DNA of 64,000 nt from Paenibacillus durus (GTDB lineage Bacteria; Bacillota; Bacilli; Paenibacillales; Paenibacillaceae), in contig NZ_CP009288.1 of the NCBI RefSeq assembly GCF_000756615.1, positions 248,001 through 312,000 of the forward strand, given 5' to 3'. Position numbers and translations under genes: made by a program. Position 1 is the stretch's first letter. The number at the start of each line of letters is the position of its first letter. The notes beneath the pieces are model-generated. The model saw nothing but the letters and a program-made list of their open reading frames with translations. It searched no databases and had not been told where the DNA came from. Shown in pieces: positions 27,220-34,880 of this stretch.

Positions 27220-28752
27220 CTACAGGGTTTCGGGGATCGTCTTTGCGATGGTCTCGGTGGAATCCTCTTTCTTTGGAGAGAGCACCTCTTTTTTAAGGAA
27301 CCAGCAGATGAAGAAAGTAAGAATTACAAAAACCAGCGAAATGGAGAACACATTCTGGAAGGCTTGCGTGAACACCGTTTTCACTTCAGTCAGCAGCTGC
27401 GGCGAGATGCCTGGCGGGATGCCGCCCGCTGCCAGATTCTCCGATGTGCCGGGAGGCAGCTGACTGCTAAGCGGTTCAACGCCTTTACTAATGTGGCCGG
27501 AGAGCAGGCTGCCGAACACGCTGAGCCCGATGGTCGCCCCGAGCGATTGGAACAGCTGAACCGTGGACAAGGCGATGCCGCTGTGTTTTTTATCCACCGA
27601 TTCCTGAACGATCAGCGTATTTCCGCCGAACATCGCCCCCATGCCGACGCCCAGGATCACAAAGCAGACGATGATGTAGAGAACGCTTGTATGAATACTG
27701 ATGCGCGACAGCAGGAAAAAGCCGGCAATAGGCAGCGTGAAGAACAGGATAAACAGGTTCCGGTAAGCGACGCGCGTGATCAGGGAACCGAACACAATGC
27801 TGGCCGGGATCACACCCGCCATGAACGCCAGCGACAGATAGCCGGAGGCGGTCGGCGTCAGGCCCATGACATTTTGCGAGAAGAACGGGAAGAGGGCAAT
27901 CCCGCCCATAATGCCCAGCATCAGGATGAACACAAGAATGGAGAGAACGACGACATTCCGGTTCTTAAATAAATGCATGGGAATGACCGGTTCTTCCGCC
28001 CGGCGCTCGATATTGATGAACAGGGCGATCAGAAGGGCGGAGGCCGCAAGCAGCCCGATAATGACGGGAGAGAACCACCCGTAACCCTGATTGTCAATCA
28101 GTACAGGCGCAAGCAGCAGGGACAAGAGCGCCAGCATTAGCGTGCCGGCCCCGGCCCAGTCGATGGCCCGTTTCTCTTCGCTCCGCGATTCGTTCAGCCC
28201 CTTGGCCAGCAGGAGTGCGGAGAGGACGCCGACCGGGAGATTGATCAGGAACACCCAGTGCCAGCTGAAGTGTCCGACGATATAGCCGCCGAGTGTCGGG
28301 CCGAGCAGCTGCGGAATAATCATCATCGGGCCGGCCAGGCTCTGGATTTTGGCGCGCTGCTCCAGCGGGAAAATTTCGCCGATAATGACAAGCGCAAGCG
28401 GCATCAGGCCGCCCGCGCCGACGCCCTGAATGCCCCGGCCGACAAGCAGCATCGTCATGGACTGCGCGAATCCGCTGACGATGGAGCCGCCGATAAAGAG
28501 CGCCATGCAGCTTAAATACACCCGCTTGCGTCCGTACAGATCGGCCAGCTTGCCGAGAATGGGCATGAACATCGTGACGGCCAGCATATAGATGCCCGCC
28601 ACCCAGCCGTAGAGGGCAAGGCCGTGCAGCTGGCGGATAATCGTGGGCATCGCCGTCGCCACAATCGTCTCGTCCAGCTCCGTAAAGATCAGGCCGATCA
28701 TCAGCGCGGCCAACACCAGATACTTGTTGTTGCCAAGAACATTGGTATTAAT
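27220..28752 (-). CDS. DHA2-family (14-helix) multidrug exporter
   Basis: A major facilitator of the EmrB/QacA DHA2 group, using proton motive force to expel drugs or metabolites. Hallmarks: ELDETIVATAMPTI (motif D1 in helix 1), GKLADLYGRKRVYL (motif A), LLVGRGIQGVGAGGL (motif B), GPTLGGYI (motif C). The region from GTG 28716 gives 498 residues, but that codon has no ribosome binding site. A perfect GAGGTGA lies just before an in-frame ATT at 28752, and a TGA three codons before that ATT closes the frame, so initiation at ATT (510 residues, M/I-NTNVLGNNKYLV) is my preferred reading. No ATG is available in between. Its leader is about 230 bases long and folded. Confidence 0.88.
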   Translation of the reverse strand: MNTNVLGNNKYLVLAALMIGLIFTELDETIVATAMPTIIRQLHGLALYGWVAGIYMLAVTMFMPILGKLADLYGRKRVYLSCMALFIGGSIVSGFAQSMTMLLVGRGIQGVGAGGLMPLALVIIGEIFPLEQRAKIQSLAGPMMIIPQLLGPTLGGYIVGHFSWHWVFLINLPVGVLSALLLAKGLNESRSEEKRAIDWAGAGTLMLALLSLLLAPVLIDNQGYGWFSPVIIGLLAASALLIALFINIERRAEEPVIPMHLFKNRNVVVLSILVFILMLGIMGGIALFPFFSQNVMGLTPTASGYLSLAFMAGVIPASIVFGSLITRVAYRNLFILFFTLPIAGFFLLSRISIHTSVLYIIVCFVILGVGMGAMFGGNTLIVQESVDKKHSGIALSTVQLFQSLGATIGLSVFGSLLSGHISKGVEPLSSQLPPGTSENLAAGGIPPGISPQLLTEVKTVFTQAFQNVFSISLVFVILTFFICWFLKKEVLSPKKEDSTETIAKTIPETL

Positions 28753-29016
28753 GGGAACTCACCTCGAATGAAAAGAATGGTCTTACACCTAATGAAGCTA
28801 CTGCCAAATTACAGCAATACTTTAAACGGAATATAAACAGCTTTCCTTAGACCGGCTTCCGATGAATCTCCTAAGGCCGCCGGCAGCCCTCAATCGGCGT
28901 CACCTTCGCCTTGAAGTCTCCGCCGTCTCCGCGAGTCGCGGCATCGGTACCCCTCCTGATAGCTTCCGTCTCTCTAAACTTCGACTTTATTATAAGCCGG
29001 GGCCGAAACAGCCCAA
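28753..29016 (-). promoter_or_regulatory. Promoter and long structured leader of the DHA2 exporter gene
   Basis: On the minus strand TTGGGC (29016-29011), a 16-base spacer and TATAAT (28994-28989) place the start near 28982. The first transcribed bases GAAGTTT (28982-28976) can pair with AGACTTC (28919-28913), closing a multi-helix domain. Further on, GGCG..CGCC (28910-28896), CCGAT..ATCGG (28897-28859) and CCTTAG..CTAAGG (28876-28845) compete for shared bases. No T-rich terminator lies before the gene, so control, if any, would be translational. No known riboswitch class recognised. Confidence 0.5.
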
Positions 29017-29110
29017 ACCGTCCGCTGGCCGATTCTGCGCTCGGTCTGGGGATGTATATGGGAAGAGGTTGCCCGCTCCGGTATTCAGGTTAAGTACGGA
29101 TGAATATTCT

Positions 29111-29180
29111 TGGTCTTGTTTATTTAGGGTAACGGCTGCCTCCTCCTGTGAGAACGGCGCAGCCGTCTCTTCTTGAAAAA
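29111..29180 (+). repeat. Dispersed intergenic folded repeat, short copy C
   Basis: Same orientation as copy B: TGGTCTT, AACGGCTGCC, TCCTCCTGTGAGAACGGCG, GCCGTCTCTTCTTG align with the corresponding parts of 34919-34987, with more divergence and without the far TATAAG arm. Located upstream of adaA. Confidence 0.6.
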
Positions 29181-29267
29181 GACACTGTCGTATTCTTGCT
29201 CTCTTATCCGTCAAGCCTGCCCCGCGGAAGGGCAATCGGGTATAATGGCGGTGTGGAGGGATGCATC

Positions 29268-29870
29268 ATGGATCAGGCATTATTCAATCTTGTCTATCAG
29301 GCTGTCATCCAGCGCGATGCGCGGTATGACGGGGTTTACTATACCGGGGTCGGGACCACCGGCATCGTATGCCGGCCATCCTGCCGGGCCAGAACTCCCA
29401 AGCCGGACAATGTGACGTTCTATCCGTCGCTGGAGGAGGCGCTTCAGGCGGGCTTCCGCCCATGCAAAAGATGCCGTCCCGAAGAGGGCGGGCCGCTGCG
29501 CCCGGACGCTGTTCTGGCGGCTCAGGCCGATGCCGTAATCAGCGCCGGGTACGGAGAGCGGCTGACGTTAAGCAGCCTGGCCGAGCGGCTGAAGGTTAGC
29601 GCTTCCCATCTTCACCGGGTATACAAGGAAGTGACAGGCCTCACACCGGCGGCCAAGCTGGAACGGGTGCGGCTGGACAAGGCCCGCGGGCTTCTACGGC
29701 GTGGCCGGATGCCCGTGTCCGAAATCGGCAGGGCGGTCGGCTTTCGCGGCGCTTCCCATTTTGCCGCCTGGTTTCATCGGCATACGGGAGCGTCGCCCAC
29801 GGAATACAGAGAACGGGTTCAAGGAGGTACGGCGGATGAGCCAGAAGACAATATACCGGCACACCCTTAG
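29268..29870 (+). CDS. adaA: Methylphosphotriester-DNA methyltransferase / AraC-type activator AdaA
   Basis: A 200-residue AdaA: an Ada metal-binding domain with Cys35, Cys39, Cys66 and Cys69 (TGIVCRPSC, FRPCKRC), exactly the 38/42/69/72 spacing of E. coli Ada, followed by an AraC-type double HTH (LSSLAERLKVSASHLHRVYKEVTGLTPAAKLERVRL, MPVSEIGRAVGFRGASHFAAWFHRHTGASPTEYR). One cysteine takes the methyl group from Sp-phosphotriesters in damaged DNA; the methylated protein then activates its own operon, the adaptive response to alkylation. GGAGGG lies nine bases before ATG 29268. The end overlaps adaB by 35 bases, indicating tight coupling. Confidence 0.94.
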   Translation: MDQALFNLVYQAVIQRDARYDGVYYTGVGTTGIVCRPSCRARTPKPDNVTFYPSLEEALQAGFRPCKRCRPEEGGPLRPDAVLAAQADAVISAGYGERLTLSSLAERLKVSASHLHRVYKEVTGLTPAAKLERVRLDKARGLLRRGRMPVSEIGRAVGFRGASHFAAWFHRHTGASPTEYRERVQGGTADEPEDNIPAHP

Positions 29871-30390
29871 CTTTGGGGGCCGGACATGGACGCTGTGGGG
29901 CGGCGCGGATGGGCTGTGCCGCCTGTCCTTTCAGCATGATACGGAGCAGACGGCGAAGGCCTGGCTGGACCGCTACGCTCCGGGCAGCGGCGTGGCTGAC
30001 GATATGCGGCCGTTTGAGGAATGGGGAGTAATTCGCAGGCTGGAGGACTACTTTGCCGGGCGGCGGCCGGACTTCCGGGAGCTGCCGCTCGATCTCAGGG
30101 GAACGGCGTTTCAGCGGCAGGTATGGACGGCGCTGGCAGATATCCCGTATGGCGCGGTCATCACGTATGCGGAGCTGGCCGAGAGGATCGGCAGGCCCAA
30201 AGCGATGCGCGCCGTAGGCGCGGCGAACGGCCGAAACCCGCTGCCGGTGTTTCTTCCCTGCCATCGGGTGATCGGGGCGAACGGTACGTTGACGGGCTAT
30301 GCCGGAGGGCTTCGGCTCAAGCAGGAGCTGCTCGAACTGGAGGGAATCGCCCATGTGGCGGCGGGCGGACATGAACGATTTGCTTTTTGA
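29836..30390 (+). CDS. adaB: Methylated-DNA-protein-cysteine methyltransferase AdaB
   Basis: A 184-residue O6-alkylguanine alkyltransferase. The start ATG 29836 follows AAGGAGGT inside the end of adaA. It contains GTAFQRQVWTALADIPYGAVITYAELAERIGRPKAMRAVGAANGRNPLPVFLPCHRVIGANGTLTGYAGG in consecutive order; Cys142 in PCHRV is the suicide methyl acceptor, with the Arg finger in RAVGAANGRN. It repairs O6-methylguanine and O4-methylthymine without turnover. It is the middle gene of adaA-adaB-alkA, as in Bacillus where AdaA controls AdaB. Confidence 0.95.
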   Translation: MSQKTIYRHTLSFGGRTWTLWGGADGLCRLSFQHDTEQTAKAWLDRYAPGSGVADDMRPFEEWGVIRRLEDYFAGRRPDFRELPLDLRGTAFQRQVWTALADIPYGAVITYAELAERIGRPKAMRAVGAANGRNPLPVFLPCHRVIGANGTLTGYAGGLRLKQELLELEGIAHVAAGGHERFAF

Positions 30391-31270
30391 GCTGCCGCTT
30401 CCAGAGCTGTTCAGTTGGGAAGCCTGCCTGGAATATATGGCGCGCTCACCGCTGGAATGTCTGTACAGGACGGACAATGAAGGGGTGACCCGCCTGATTT
30501 GGGCGGACGGGCATCAGCTGCTGGTCCGGCTGACGGCACCGGAGCCAGGGCGGCTCCGGGCGGAGCTGCTGGAAGGAGAGTATCCCGTGGAAGCGGCAAA
30601 GGTGAGCCTGACGCGCTATATCCGCGACTGGTTCGACCTGGACCGTGACTTACGGCCGTTCTATAAGCTGTCTGCGGGCGATCCCTTGCTTGGTCCGCTA
30701 GCGGAACGCTTTTGCGGCCTGCGCATAGTCGGCATCCCCGACTTGTTCGAGGCCCTGTGCTGGGCGATTCTCGGGCAGCAGGTCAACCTCGCCTTCGCGT
30801 ACAAGCTGAAGGCGCGGCTTGCGGAGAGCTACGGCGATTCCGTCCAGTGGGCCGGACACCGGTATCATCTGTTCCCGACGCCGGAGTCGCTGCTTGGAGC
30901 GGCGGAGGCGGATTTGTGCGCTCTCCAGCTTAGCCGGAGCAAGGCGCGGACGATTATTGTCGTCGCCGGTCTCATCGCCGGGGGCGATCTGAGCCGGGAG
31001 GAGCTGCTGGCCCTCGGCTCGCCGGAGGAAGCCGAGGCGAGGCTTACGGCGGTGCGGGGCATCGGCCCCTGGACCGCCCAATATGTGAGGATGCGCTGCC
31101 TGCGCGACGCCTCCTCTTTTCCCATCGGGGATGTCGGCCTGCACAATGCCGTTAAGTCCGCGCTTGGGATGGACCGGAAGCCGACGCTTCCCGAATTGCG
31201 GGACCAGTTCGCGGCCTGGCAGGGCTGGGAAGCATATGCGACCTTTTATTTGTGGCGGGTGCTGTATTGA
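30353..31270 (+). CDS. alkA: DNA-3-methyladenine glycosylase II-like AlkA
   Basis: A HhH-GPD base-excision glycosylase of 305 residues. I prefer ATG 30353 (GGAGGG eight bases upstream, overlapping adaB by 38 bases) over ATG 30371, which has only a weak site. Features: FEALCWAILGQQVNLAFAYKLKARL, helix-hairpin-helix LTAVRGIGPWTAQYVRMR, and catalytic Asp260 in FPIGDVGLHNAV. It removes 3-methyladenine and related alkylated bases. With adaA and adaB it completes an alkylation-response operon; a GC hairpin (31335-31352, CTTCGGC/GCCGAAG) without a T tract follows the stop. Confidence 0.93.
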   Translation: MWRRADMNDLLFELPLPELFSWEACLEYMARSPLECLYRTDNEGVTRLIWADGHQLLVRLTAPEPGRLRAELLEGEYPVEAAKVSLTRYIRDWFDLDRDLRPFYKLSAGDPLLGPLAERFCGLRIVGIPDLFEALCWAILGQQVNLAFAYKLKARLAESYGDSVQWAGHRYHLFPTPESLLGAAEADLCALQLSRSKARTIIVVAGLIAGGDLSREELLALGSPEEAEARLTAVRGIGPWTAQYVRMRCLRDASSFPIGDVGLHNAVKSALGMDRKPTLPELRDQFAAWQGWEAYATFYLWRVLY

Positions 31271-31379
31271 TAGAGGGAAAGGCGCCTTATCTGTGCTGCG
31301 GGGAAGAGAGCGGAACTGGAAAAGACAAATAAACTTCGGCAAAGGCCGAAGCTTGAGGGCGCCCGAGTAATATTCTGTT

Positions 31380-31592
31380 TCACTGTTTGGACTGTGTGGG
31401 GCTGGTATTGGCTACCGCAGGGAGCATTTTCTCGCCTTTTTCCATCGGTGAGTTACACAAGGAGCAGGTGGGCTGAACTAAAAAGACAAAATTGTCTCTC
31501 ATCCAACCGTTGCAGCTTTCGTTCGTACAGGACCATATAGCCGTGAGTTCTTCTGGAATATCATCCAGAGGCCTTTTCCGTGAATAGTACAA
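31380..31592 (-). CDS. YdjO-like small zinc-ribbon protein
   Basis: Probable start TTG 31592, behind GAGGG, giving about 70 residues; a longer frame back to 31631 runs into the preceding terminator. It contains a zinc-ribbon arrangement, WSCTNESCNGWMRDNF and PTCSLCNSPMEKGEKMLP, the signature of the cold-inducible YdjO family of Bacillales. Function is unknown; the position just downstream of a cold shock gene fits the family's cold induction. The cold-shock gene terminator lies between them, so expression would need read-through or a hidden promoter. Confidence 0.8.
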   Translation of the reverse strand: MYYSRKRPLDDIPEELTAIWSCTNESCNGWMRDNFVFLVQPTCSLCNSPMEKGEKMLPAVANTSPTQSKQ

Positions 31593-31632
31593 GAAGCATC
31601 CCTCTTTCTCTCCCGGAATGATTGCAGCCAAA

Positions 31633-31665
31633 AAACAAACGCCCCAAACGCTAGGTTCGGGGCGT
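31633..31665 (-). terminator. Terminator of the cold shock gene
   Basis: On the leftward transcript ACGCCCC pairs with GGGGCGT, followed by TTGTTTTTT. Confidence 0.8.
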
Positions 31666-31675
31666 GTTTTCTGAT

Positions 31676-31876
31676 TTACAGCTTAACTACGTTCTCGGCT
31701 TGCGGACCGCGGTTGCCTTGAACAATATTGAACTCGACGCGTTGACCTTCATCAAGGGTCTTGAAGCCTTCGCTTACGATTGCGCTGAAATGCACGAATA
31801 CGTCGCTGCCGCCTTCAACTTCGATAAAGCCAAAGCCTTTGTCTGCGTTAAACCATTTAACTGTTCCTGTTTCCAT
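31676..31876 (-). CDS. Cold shock protein (CspA/CspB family)
   Basis: A 66-residue single cold-shock domain. The start ATG 31876 is preceded by GAGGAGG. It has RNP1 (KGFGFIEV), RNP2 (VFVHFSAI) and the start [15 protein letters not shown], so it binds single-stranded RNA and DNA as an RNA chaperone. Its leader is about 125 bases long with a strong hairpin, as usual for cold-regulated csp genes. Terminated before the YdjO-like gene. Confidence 0.95.
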   Translation of the reverse strand: METGTVKWFNADKGFGFIEVEGGSDVFVHFSAIVSEGFKTLDEGQRVEFNIVQGNRGPQAENVVKL

Positions 31877-32041
31877 TGTAGAAAACCTCCTCATTTTTGA
31901 ACATGACCTTATTATTTCCTTAAAAATAAAAAATCACATATTGCGCAAGGTTATGCACTCAAATCATAACCCTCTGCAATATGTGAGTTCAGGTCAAAAT
32001 TCCAATGAATTAACCATATCATACTCCATTAAATAATGCAA
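31877..32041 (-). promoter_or_regulatory. Cold shock gene promoter and hairpin leader
   Basis: TTGCAT (32041-32036), 17 bases, then an extended -10 TGATATGGT (-10 hexamer 32018-32013). The leader contains a long interrupted hairpin (31985-31935): outer CACATATTGC / GCAATATGTG, inner GGTTATG / CATAACC, followed by ATTTTTTATTTTT. This could act as a temperature-sensitive fold or a transcription attenuator; alternatively it terminates the upstream MocR transcript. Confidence 0.6.
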
Positions 32042-32097
32042 CACCATATTTAAACTTAATTTAAATGCTTTCATAACGAGGGGGTGACCAGATCTGT

Positions 32098-33504
32098 TCA
32101 TTCCAGCCACGCTTCTTTCAGCGCCTTGATGCCGTCGTCAATGCGCTCCTCAAGTATTCCTCCGAAGCCAAGAATAAACGATGGCTCCGTACAGGCTGGC
32201 TGGTTCCACCAGGTATAGCCCATCGGAGCGATCCGGACATTGGCCTCCCTCGCCGCCGCTGCAAGCTCCTCCTCTGCGCCGCTGCTCTTGACGGTAAGCA
32301 GCAGGTGAAACCCGGCGTTCCTGCCGGACAGTGACGCCGTTTCTCCGAAATGGCGTTTCACCGACCGGATGACGGCGTCGTGCTTGCGCTCGTAGAGCTG
32401 GCGCATCCGGCGCAGATGCCTGCCGAAATGTCCCCGCTCCATAAAATCATGCAGCGCCATTTGATTCAGCCTGGAAGCCGAGTGCTCCAGGTACAGTTCG
32501 TTCTTCAGGCGGTAATAGGCCGGAAGGAGAGCTTCGGGCAGAACCATATAATGCAGGCAGAGCGCAGGCGACACAGATTGCGCGAAGCTGCCCATATAAA
32601 CGACGGGACTGTGCTCCGCCAGTCCCTGCATGGAAGGAACCGGCCTTCCATGATAGCGGAATTCACCGTCGTAGTCATCCTCGATCAGAATGCCGCCGCT
32701 GTTCATCGCCCACTCCAGCAGCTGCATCCGGCGCGCAATCGGCATCGTCATCCCGCAGGGAAATTGATGAGAAGGCGAGACATACAGGACTTGCGCTCCG
32801 CTCCCGATCAGGTGCTCCACATTCAAGCCGTCCTTGTCCAGCGGCAGCGGCACGGTGCGAAACCCATGTCTTTGAAAGGTGGAAGGGACCAGATGATAGC
32901 CGGGGTCCTCGAACCCTAGACTGTCCGAACGCTCGCTAAGCATCAGGGCGAGCAGGGAGGACAGCGTATACTGGTCACCGCCGATCACAATTTGTTCCGG
33001 AGTGCAGCGAAGCCCGCGGAATTGGCGCAGATAAGAGGAGATGCTGTCCCGCAGGGCGGGTTCGCCCTGCGGATCGCCGTAATGCAGAATATCTCCCCGC
33101 CCTACCTGCTCCTGCAGCAGATTTCTCCAGATTTTATGCGGGAATAGGGTAAAGTCATTTTTGGATTGGTGAAAATCATAGGTATACTCCCGGTCATCCC
33201 GGGCTGTGACCCGATAGGACACCGGAGCGGCCCTTCGCGGTTCCGCTGAATCATAGGTGTGCATGGCCCGCACATAATAGCCGCTCTTAGGCCTGCTGGT
33301 GATAAAGCCTTCGGCGAGGAGCTGCTGGTAGGAGGTTTCGATCGGCGTGGCGCTGATATGAAGCTGGGCAGCGGCCGACCGGATCGAGGGGAGCCGCGCG
33401 CCTCCGGGAAGGCTGCCGTTCATAATTTCCCCCTTGAGGAATTCGTAGAGCTGAATATAGAGGGGTTCGTTTCCAGGATCATTCAAGCTGGGGAAGATCA
33501 GCAT
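32098..33504 (-). CDS. MocR/PdxR-type GntR-aminotransferase regulator lacking the PLP lysine
   Basis: A 468-residue protein with an N-terminal GntR winged helix (EPLYIQLYEFLKGEIMNG, ARLPSIRSAAAQLHISATPIETSYQQLLAEGFITSRPKSGYYV) and a fold-type I aminotransferase-like domain (HYGDPQGEPALRDSISSYLRQFRG, YVSPSHQFPCGMTMP, ILIEDDYDGEFRYHGRPVPSMQ). In the family the Schiff-base lysine lies in a GSFSK motif followed by P-x-LR-x-G; here the sequence is GSFAQSVSPALCLHY, so residue 309 is Gln and the nearby Arg is Cys. Codons are unambiguous in the DNA. The protein therefore probably cannot bind PLP covalently and may sense another ligand. It is divergent from a GNAT gene across 108 bases, its most likely target. 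Confidence 0.88.
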   Translation of the reverse strand: MLIFPSLNDPGNEPLYIQLYEFLKGEIMNGSLPGGARLPSIRSAAAQLHISATPIETSYQQLLAEGFITSRPKSGYYVRAMHTYDSAEPRRAAPVSYRVTARDDREYTYDFHQSKNDFTLFPHKIWRNLLQEQVGRGDILHYGDPQGEPALRDSISSYLRQFRGLRCTPEQIVIGGDQYTLSSLLALMLSERSDSLGFEDPGYHLVPSTFQRHGFRTVPLPLDKDGLNVEHLIGSGAQVLYVSPSHQFPCGMTMPIARRMQLLEWAMNSGGILIEDDYDGEFRYHGRPVPSMQGLAEHSPVVYMGSFAQSVSPALCLHYMVLPEALLPAYYRLKNELYLEHSASRLNQMALHDFMERGHFGRHLRRMRQLYERKHDAVIRSVKRHFGETASLSGRNAGFHLLLTVKSSGAEEELAAAAREANVRIAPMGYTWWNQPACTEPSFILGFGGILEERIDDGIKALKEAWLE

Positions 33505-33612
33505 ATCTTTTTCTCCTTCATCTGTCCTTTAAAATTTATCGGATTTGTACATTTTAAGGGATGCAGTTATGTAATACCATAGCATTATCTTAGAAAATGG
33601 GAGATGAACTTA

Positions 33613-34200
33613 ATGCATGCGGCAGCCAGATTTTTGACGGGAGAACGGGTTTATTTACGCCCGATTAATGCGGAAGACGCGGAGTGGTACTATCATCAGC
33701 TAGAAGGCAGTGAGACGAGAAGACTGACGGGGACGCAGAAGATGTACACCAAGGAGCAGATCGAACGCTATGTTCTGGAAAAAGCGGATGATGCCTCCGC
33801 CGTGCTGCTGCTCATCGCTCTGAACGAAAATGACAAGACGATCGGCGATATCGCGATTCAGGACATCGACCGGATGAACCGGAACGCAAATATCCGCATT
33901 GCCGTAAGCGAAGAGCACCAGCAGGGCAAGGGCTATGGGAGGGAAGCGCTGCTGCTAATGCTGGAATACGGCTTCGGCATTTTGAATCTGCACCGGATTG
34001 AGCTTGAAGCATATTCGTACAACGAACGCGTGCTCCATGTGTACGAGAGACTCGGTTTTACGAAAGAGGGCGTGCGCCGAGAAGCTCTGTATTATGATCA
34101 TGAATACCATGACATCATTACGATGAGCCTGCTGGAAGATGAATACAGGAAGAAGTTCCGCACTAAAGGTCAAAAAAGGTCAAATCAATCAATACACTAA
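33613..34200 (+). CDS. RimJ/SpeG-like GNAT acetyltransferase
   Basis: Start taken at ATG 33613, nine bases after GGGAG; ATG 33604 abuts that site. A 195-residue GNAT of the RimJ/RimL/SpeG group: LTGERVYLRPINAEDAEWYY, NANIRIAVSEEHQQGKGYGREALLLMLEYGFGILNLHRIELEAYSYNERVLHVYERLGFTKEG in order, with acetyl-CoA loop QGKGYG. The substrate (polyamine, amino sugar, or protein N-terminus) cannot be decided. It is divergent from the MocR gene. Unusually, its last codons contain a perfect CtsR operator. Confidence 0.86.
   Translation: MHAAARFLTGERVYLRPINAEDAEWYYHQLEGSETRRLTGTQKMYTKEQIERYVLEKADDASAVLLLIALNENDKTIGDIAIQDIDRMNRNANIRIAVSEEHQQGKGYGREALLLMLEYGFGILNLHRIELEAYSYNERVLHVYERLGFTKEGVRREALYYDHEYHDIITMSLLEDEYRKKFRTKGQKRSNQSIH
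34168..34184. promoter_or_regulatory. Perfect CtsR operator inside the GNAT 3' end
   Basis: GGTCAAA-AAA-GGTCAAA, the exact heptad direct repeat with 3-base spacing recognised by the heat-shock repressor CtsR. It encodes part of the GNAT C-terminus and lies 172 bases before the hsp20 start. Confidence 0.75.
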
Positions 34201-34262
34201 AATTTTGCATTAAAAATGCCTGAAGACGCCGGAATTCGGCGTTTTTTGCGTTGAAATCGGTT

Positions 34263-34318
34263 TTGAGCATCAGAGGGGCAGGGTCTATAATAAAGGCATA
34301 AGGTCAAATAAAGTCAAA
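34263..34318 (+). promoter_or_regulatory. hsp20 promoter with CtsR operator at the start site
   Basis: TTGAGC (34263-34268), 17 bases, TATAAT (34286-34291), then GGTCAAA-TAA-AGTCAAA (34302-34318), which fits the CtsR consensus, and a partial third heptad GTCAAG. The operator covers the region just after the transcription start, suited to repression. Confidence 0.85.
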
Positions 34319-34339
34319 GTCAAGAAAGGGGAATGAAAG

Positions 34340-34786
34340 ATGTTTGATTTGGTTCCTTTTGGTAAACGGCGTGAAGAGGCTTTTGGCCAACTGACCAAGT
34401 CCTTGAATGACATGTTCGGGGATGACTTTTTTGCTCCGTTCAAGAATTCCACTTTGTCTTTCCGTACCGATATCCGCGAAAGCGACAATGCCTACCATAT
34501 CGAAGCTGAGCTGCCGGGCTTTGCCAAAGAAGATATCGCGATTGATTACACAGCGCCGTATATGACGATTAAGGCTGTGCGGAAGGAAGAAACCTCCGAG
34601 GAAAATCAAGGACGGCAGATTGTCCGCAAAGAACGCCGGTACGGCGAGTATGTGCGTAGATTTTATGTGCAGGACATCGAAGAAGGGGGCATCCGCGCTT
34701 CGCTGAAGGACGGATTGCTGATGCTTGAAGTGCCGAAGCGGCAGAAACCGCAGGGCAGACACATTGAGATTCAGGACGGCGAATAA
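34340..34786 (+). CDS. Small heat shock protein Hsp20
   Basis: A 148-residue alpha-crystallin-domain chaperone (domain about 42-135: FRTDIRESDNAYHIEAELPGFAKEDI, MTIKAVRKEE, GEYVRRFYVQDIEEGGIRASLKDGLLMLEVPK). It holds unfolding proteins in large oligomers for refolding by ClpB/DnaK; clpB lies 1.3 kb downstream. The C-terminal IxI-type tail is present as HIEIQDGE. Expression is predicted to be under CtsR control from the operator described upstream; its own terminator follows. Confidence 0.95.
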   Translation: MFDLVPFGKRREEAFGQLTKSLNDMFGDDFFAPFKNSTLSFRTDIRESDNAYHIEAELPGFAKEDIAIDYTAPYMTIKAVRKEETSEENQGRQIVRKERRYGEYVRRFYVQDIEEGGIRASLKDGLLMLEVPKRQKPQGRHIEIQDGE

Positions 34787-34838
34787 TGCCGAAAGCGGTA
34801 ATGAAAGACATGTAAAGTGTTGAATAATATATACGAGG

Positions 34839-34880
34839 AGCGCATTGTAGATGGATTTCCGGCTATAATGCGCTTTTTTT
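34839..34880 (+). terminator. Terminator after hsp20
   Basis: AGCGCATTGTAG pairs (one G-U) with CTATAATGCGCT, followed by TTTTTT. Confidence 0.85.

Noticed and set aside
28753..28990. Known riboswitch class in the exporter leader
   Set aside because: Checked by eye against landmarks of lysine, cobalamin, FMN, SAM-I, guanidine-I, c-di-GMP-I and T-box elements; none fits, so it is left as an unassigned structured leader.
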